Of a DNA stretch of 64,000 nucleotides, positions 58,981 through 64,000 are shown in pieces. Under the pieces are notes generated by a model. That model was not told where the DNA came from. It saw nothing but the letters and a program-made list of their open reading frames with translations, and searched no databases. A program made the translations under genes and the position numbers. The first letter of the stretch is position 1; each line of letters opens with the position of its first letter. Source of the stretch: Rosa chinensis (Eukaryota > Streptophyta > Magnoliopsida > Rosales > Rosaceae); NCBI RefSeq assembly GCF_002994745.2, contig NC_037094.1, positions 29,192,956 through 29,256,955 of the forward strand. The letters run 5' to 3'.

Positions 58981-59541
58981 CTTTTCAAGGTTAGAACTAA
59001 ATTGTGCAGTCAAATTTTAAGTGAAGCTATTCAATAAGGATTGAAGCAAACATTGCAAGAGAAGGTATAAACATTGCACAAAGTAAAACCTTATTTTTTT
59101 CTCAAATATGAGATTCTGAACTAAAGCTATTCAAGCACAGAATATATACACACAATAAAGCCATTAAGAAAAAAAAGAATAAAGAAAAAAAAGCGAAGCT
59201 AATCATGCGCAGAAAATAGTGGTGCCTTTTGTATATACTAATTCATAAACTGCAATAATACTTTTCAAGGTTAGAACTAAATTGTGCAGTCAAATTTTAA
59301 GTGAAGCTATTCAATAAGGATTGAAGCAAACATTGCAAGAGAAGGTATAAACATTGCACAAAGTAAAACCTTATTTTTTTCTCAAATATGAGATTCTGAA
59401 CTAAAGCTATTCAAGCACAGAATATATACACACAATAAAGCCATTAAGAAAAAAAAAAATAAAGAAAAAAAAAGCGAAGCTAATCATGCGCAGAAAATAG
59501 TGGTGCCTTTTGTATATACTAATTCATAAACTGCAATAATA
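58981..59541 (+). repeat. 280-bp tandem duplication
   Basis: Copy 1 covers 58981-59260 and copy 2 covers 59261-59541. They are almost identical; I see differences only in A-run length and one base near an A-run. Such similarity implies a recent event. Confidence 0.95.
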
Positions 59542-60333
59542 CTAATGCATTAGTGGGATGAGTATGCTTTAAAAATATAATCAAGAGGTATTGTATTTAG
59601 GAACTGATGCATATAGTGGTCTTTTTTTTTTTTTTTGGGTTTTGAAGGTTAGAACTAAAGTGTGAGAGATTTTCATTTTATCAATGTTTGTTTCTAGATT
59701 AGTGATGCAGGGTTATCAATGTTTCTATATTTTGTATGTTCTTTTAAGTTCGCACAGTTTATTTTAAAATTACAGCGTTATAAGAGAAGATTTGTTTGTA
59801 GTTTTGTGACTAATTTCAAGATTTAATTGTTATTTTCTTTCGCTGTTACAGATTATATGCAGAAGCATTTACACATCATTCTGCTGCCACTGTTCCTTTG
59901 TGTATTGGTTAATACTATCTTGATCTCTTATTCTTATTCAGGTAATAAATGCCACAGTTTTATTTGCTGAGTTACTGGTTTTATCTGTGTTCATTATTGT
60001 TTTTTTTGTACTCGGTTTATAGTTTGTATGACTATAGTTGGATTTCTAAATTCTGTCACTTCATTCTCAGATTGTTGGAACAGTGTGCAGTCAGATTGTG
60101 CTTTGAATTCAGGTATAAATTTGAGAACAGTTTGAATCATATGTAGTAAGAGTCTTACTACATATGATTGTTAAACTATGATTGGAAGTGTCTGTGTCAT
60201 TAGGTTATTTGTTGTATTATTTTTGTTCCGATTAAAACAGAAACAGATATTCCAGTCTTTGTATTACAGATGTTCAAATAAAAAAACGAAACTATTTCAA
60301 TTTTAAGCTAATGTATAGTTTTTTAAAAGTAGT

Positions 60334-60526
60334 TATGGCTCCAAAGATGAGGTGGACAAGAAGTAAGAGATTGTTAGAGGAGTATGAAGATGAAAATCAT
60401 AATGCTGAAAGGGAAGTCCAAGAAATATCTAATGACCAGAATGTAATTGGTGGTATATCTGAAACTGGAACAGCAGTTTCTGGGGTAGGGATGAAGACCA
60501 TCAAATTTATCCAAGATCAAGGCGTG
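60334..60526 (+). CDS. Possible first exon of the Helitron gene
   Basis: An ATG at 60334 opens a frame (MAPKMRWTRSKRLLEEYEDE and on) up to a possible donor near 60524. It is basic then acidic and matches nothing I recognise. The phase does not join simply to the RPA-like exon at 60856, so the link is uncertain. Confidence 0.3.
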
Positions 60527-60603
60527 GTGAGCATCCATTATCAAATTTAAACTATTTATCTCCTTTCTATTTACAAGTTCAAAATAAGTAATACTATTTG
60601 TTT

Positions 60604-60633
60604 CTAGCAAAGGTTGCCCGCGCGTTGCTGCGG
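60604..60633 (-). repeat. Inverted copy of a Helitron 3' terminus
   Basis: The 30 bases starting CTAGCAAAGG match the reverse complement of the terminus at 62553-62582 at 29 of 30 positions, hairpin included. It therefore represents a minus-strand Helitron 3' end. It lies 1.95 kb upstream of the plus-strand end, with both CTAG ends pointing outward. Confidence 0.85.
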
Positions 60634-60855
60634 CAGCTATGATTGTTTGTGAATTGTTTAAAAAAGTTAGTGATTGTATGCATAAGGATATGACTGAATT
60701 TTTGATTAGAATGACTGTGATAAAGAGGACTGAAGGTACATAGATTTTCAAATTGCAAAAGCGTATGGAAGGGCAAACAGTTATAGGTGAATTTCCAATT
60801 CATAAATAAATACTCTTTTTATCTACAAATTATAGTGGAAACTAACACTTTATAG

Positions 60856-61817
60856 ACTGACAATGTTTTCTTATTTCATACAAGACCTTTATGGCTGCAT
60901 CAAAGCAGTAGTACCACATCATGAGGTGTTCGTTAGAAGCAAAAATAAAATGGAAACAAAATGTGAAATCACTTTGGAAAATCTGAGGTACAGTATTTTT
61001 AAAGTTTCTTATATCTTAAGATATGCTATTTTCTCTAATAAAAATAACCAATAAACTTTTCAATGCAGTAGAGAAGATGTGAAGATAACTCTTTGGGGGG
61101 ATACTGCAAGAGAGTTCGATCTGGATGCAATTTACAATTTGCCTCCACCAGTACTAGCAGTATTTACTAGCTTGAGGATTGCTCTATTTCAACGTAACTA
61201 TAAATTTGAAACATTTAATAAAATTGTTACAATTACTATCTATTTTATAATCATTTTCTCTTCCAATTTATAGAACAACCAACTCCATCGAGCACAAATC
61301 ACAGATGCATAATCATTGATCCAGACATTGGCCAAAGAGAAGACTACGAGGAAGAGTAAGTGTTTTTATCATCACAAAATCATAGTCTATTAATATTAAT
61401 AAATTCACAATCCATTAAACTCAATTGCTTCATGTGTAAATGTGTACACCGATAAAATGAAAAACATTGCAGGTTCTCAAAAGCCGGGGATAAGCGGAAG
61501 TTGCTAACAACTCCATCCAAGCGACCACTCCACCAAGAAGCCAAAGATCGTCCCCTCACCCAAAAAAAAAGATCAATTGAGGCAAGCAAAAGGACATTAT
61601 TCATTTCTGACCCAGAGAAGAAAATCAGGAGGTAAATATATATTACATTACCACGCAAGTTTCTATATAAAAGCATACATTTCTTATTGACATGCTACTT
61701 TTAATTACATAACACTTGCATAATACTTCTGTTTAAACTGATAGGGAACCAGAACAAGGAAGCGCCACTTCATCATCACTGGCAAAAGAAGAACATAACA
61801 AGGAAAACGAGCAGTAA
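60856..61817 (+). pseudogene. Replication protein A (RPA1)-like OB-fold fragment
   Basis: Five exon-like blocks join in phase with GT-AG borders: 60856-60987, 61069-61193, 61274-61355, 61473-61631 and 61745-61817. The joined reading contains QDLYGCIKAV, then REDVKITLWGDTAREFD and PPPVLAVFTSLRIALFQ, which are typical of a DNA-binding OB fold of plant RPA1-like proteins. A linker with IIDPDIGQREDYEEE and a Lys/Arg-rich tail follow, ending in TAA at 61815. The upstream OB folds and zinc-finger part of RPA1 are missing. Plant Helitrons often carry RPA1-like genes, so it is probably part of the element rather than a host gene. I call it a pseudogene because the N-terminus is absent. Confidence 0.65.
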
Positions 61818-61919
61818 ATTTGCATCACTCTTTTGTACATATGTAACTAACAAGTAGAAGCTGCATTGACTACAATTTTTGGTATAACTGTAGTCAACTA
61901 ATCAACTGAAACATTTTGT

Positions 61920-62190
61920 ACACTGGAATAACCAATTTTTGAAACAACTTCCAGTATAACCTTTTGTAAACAAACTTCAGTTGATTCAACAACTATAACT
62001 GAACCAATCTTATGTTTTGAAGATACAATATTGGAATAACCAATTTTTGAAACAGCTTCCAGTATAACCTTTTGTAAACAAACTTCAGTTGATTCAGCAG
62101 CTATAACTGAACCAATCTTACGTTTTGAAGATACAATGCAGCTGCTGTTTTTGAAGATGCAATGCAGCTGCTGTTTTTGAAGATGCAATG
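61920..62190 (+). repeat. Subterminal tandem repeats of the Helitron region
   Basis: Two copies of a unit of about 115 bp (ggaataaccaatttttgaaa ... gttttgaagatacaat) at about 61924-62030 and 62033-62139 are followed by three copies of a 26-bp unit (gcagctgctgtttttgaaga plus tgcaat) up to about 62190. Confidence 0.85.
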
Positions 62191-62582
62191 CAGCTGCTGT
62201 GCTTAACAGTATCTCTCAGTTACTCCTGCTAGGTTAATGAATGACAAATTTGTAGAACTAGCATTTTTGTATTAGGTATGATTCAATGTAAACAATGTAA
62301 AACTAAATATATATCAATAATATGTTATAATCTTTCTTTTCATTACAATATACGTCTTACGTCTAACATTTTTTTTTTTGGCCTGCTCTCTTGGTTTTTT
62401 ATATCTTTTTTTATGTTGATTATGATAGTATGCTCTCGCACAAACGAATTGGTTTTTGCTATGCCTATGTTTTCCACCAATCGATCATGAACAATCGACA
62501 CCCCATCAATAATCACTTACCTTTCTAAATAATATATGAACAATTATAACCCCCGCAGCAACGCGCGGGCAACGTTTGCTAG

Positions 62583-63232
62583 TTCATATTTATGGAGTAC
62601 TTTTGCTACGTTGTTTTCATCTGACCAAACTGAGATTAATGCACTATGAATAACTTCTTATTTACTATAATAGTATAAATGTACTAAAAAAAAGAAGTAG
62701 ATAAGAATAAAGGGTCTAAACCCGCATGTGCACAATACGGGTCACTTGCGAATAGTTGCTTTTTCCTTGAAGCATTTCCATGAGTTTCAAAGCTCTTGCA
62801 TACCTAGAGTTAGAGTTTCATTTTCTTAGAAGCTTTCTTCATTGCATCCATTGCTAATGTGATGACACATTTGGCCTTGGCCCTGTCATTGAAAGATGGT
62901 GTCATAATCGTTGATTTGGGTAACCACTAACGCAAGGGCTCTCAGATTATCTCTGCCAACCATTTCATGGTTGATCGATTGAATGCTTACCGAGAATTCA
63001 ACCATGACTCTTTTAAAAGAGCTTTCTGATCGATATGGCATTTCAATGGACCCCTTGATATCTAAGAACGCAACTCCCTTCACCAGGGTAGAGGATACTG
63101 CTTGTTTCAAGCTCATCGACCCTTGGTTCTTCTAGAAAGCTCAGATTGTTTTGAACGATTATGAATTTATGATGGTCACTCCCAATCCATGAAGTTCCTT
63201 TTAGTGGTTCATATTGCAAGTCTCCCTCGATC
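62583..63232. other. Gene-free stretch
   Basis: AT-rich on the left. From about 62760 it becomes more balanced in composition and may belong to the same decayed element as the open frame that follows, but no motif is seen. Confidence 0.35.
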
Positions 63233-63805
63233 ATGGCCATGATCCAACTTGTTGGGCAAACCCTAAGACTTGTTTTGGTTTTTATTTATCAGGGAGGTTT
63301 TCATGATGAGATTGCTAGAGTTCGAGTTGAACAACCCCTCAAACATCGGTGTGATTTAATTTGCCATTTCATGTTACTCTTGCTGAAACCTTGGATGTCA
63401 CCTTCAAATATGGTAGGATGCTATTGGATTTTTACCTCCTTCAATCATGTGGGAGTGCGTTGTCCAATGGCAAACCCACCAGATCCACTTTCACACCATG
63501 TTTTGATGGCATCTTTACACCTGTTATTCCATCTTAGGTCTTTAGGGCTAATGTTCATCCGTTACTCACCTCCTGTTATGCACAAATGCGAACCTCTCTG
63601 GACTTTCAAGAAAGATAGGAGTAGTGTCAATATTCATCATCTGATTGAGCAAACTTCTGCGGCATCTGCTCCGATCATCAGAGTTGAACAGAGAACAGAT
63701 GATGAAAAAGTGGTGGAAGAGGAGTGCTCTAACAAATTTGCACGCCACACTTTAGCTATTACCCCCTGCTCTATAATTTATATACCTAGGGTTGACACTC
63801 GATGA
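63233..63805 (+). other. Unrecognised 190-codon open frame
   Basis: An ATG-started frame of 190 aa with no recognised domain. Part of another frame (SCGSALSNGKPTRSTFTPCF, near 63440-63510) looks equally protein-like, which suggests a frameshifted remnant, perhaps of a retrotransposon. I do not claim a host gene. Confidence 0.25.
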
Positions 63806-64000
63806 AAGCTATTGTGTGTAAGAGGTGGTGACTGCTACAACTGAGACTAAAAGAAACTGAGGGTATCCTCGTGGCAGATGCAACAAGGAAAGGGTAAAGA
63901 TAAATTAGCATAACGAAGTGCATTCACTTGATCTTCTATGTTTCATGTGTGAAACAATCCCTTGTACTTCAATTGCCTTCTCTAGGTGGTTTTACTAGTT
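63806..64000. other. Window end, nothing recognised
   Basis: No gene or element ends were seen in the last 195 bases. Confidence 0.4.

Larger units (their letters stand above)
55690..62582 (+). mobile_element. Helitron-like region with RPA-like exons
   Basis: The 3' terminus is classical: a CCCGC...GCGGG stem at 62552-62569, then caacgtttgCTAG ending at 62582, followed by T. The 5' end is tentative. TCACTATATACTAAG at 55690 looks like a Helitron start but is preceded by T, not the expected A. Inside are leader-like sequence near 55780-55930, long intron-like DNA with a 280-bp tandem duplication, RPA1-like exons, and subterminal tandem repeats. No Rep/helicase motif was seen, so this is a non-autonomous or gutted copy. 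Confidence 0.6.

Noticed and set aside
60607..60740. Frame around the inverted Helitron terminus as a middle exon of the RPA-like gene
   Set aside because: It does not join in phase with the exon before it without a stop, and its first 30 bases are explained by the Helitron terminus.

Overview
This window is nuclear DNA of a eudicot plant. The genes have spliced exons with GT-AG borders, the intergenic DNA is AT-rich, and the transposons are typical of land plants. A member of the Rosaceae is my guess from the general look of the repeats; that is inference, not proof. I support four protein-coding host genes and a dense, layered set of transposable elements.

Layout. 1-692: 3' end of a Ty1/copia element (pol remnant, polypurine tract, LTR). 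693-8700: gene-free DNA with LINE 3' ends, a 299-bp Helitron, two adjacent foldback elements sharing a core, and a third inverted-repeat element with 9-bp flanking repeats. 9005-14754: a five-exon ABHD17-like alpha/beta-hydrolase whose last exon carries a 28-copy, 24-bp, in-frame minisatellite encoding a cysteine-rich tail. 15848-21138: a decayed, truncated Ty3/gypsy (Tat-like) element on the minus strand, split by a hAT MITE with a perfect 8-bp target duplication. 21139-27410: a repeat-rich stretch with a 1.8-kb hAT element (perfect 8-bp target duplication) and a LINE 3' fragment.

30300-41830 is the genic island: a cellulose synthase-like D gene (plus, three coding exons, 1122 aa), an uninterrupted carotenoid isomerase gene (minus, intronless, 596 aa, probable retrogene) and an SGS3-like RNA-silencing gene (minus, 493 aa, shorter than usual at the C-terminus). 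The CSLD and CRTISO genes are convergent. These genes belong to unrelated pathways (cell wall, carotenoids, post-transcriptional silencing) and form no operon-like unit.

42985-64000 is a transposon nest. A MULE-type element (43073-48475, perfect 9-bp target duplication) contains a 5'-truncated LINE (43170-44244, 14-bp target duplication) and a second element of the same family (46512-48358, perfect 9-bp target duplication). A 342-bp Harbinger-type MITE (ends at 50696 and 55024) is split by a 4-kb PIF/Harbinger element (50798-54781) that still shows both genes, transposase and Myb-like ORF1, each with disabling mutations. A Helitron-like region ends at 62582 with the classic hairpin plus CTAG. 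It contains RPA1-like OB-fold exons and an inverted second copy of the Helitron 3' terminus.

No tRNA, rRNA or CRISPR array was recognised. The most unusual items are the cysteine-repeat hydrolase tail, the intronless CRTISO, and the inverted Helitron termini around RPA-like exons.
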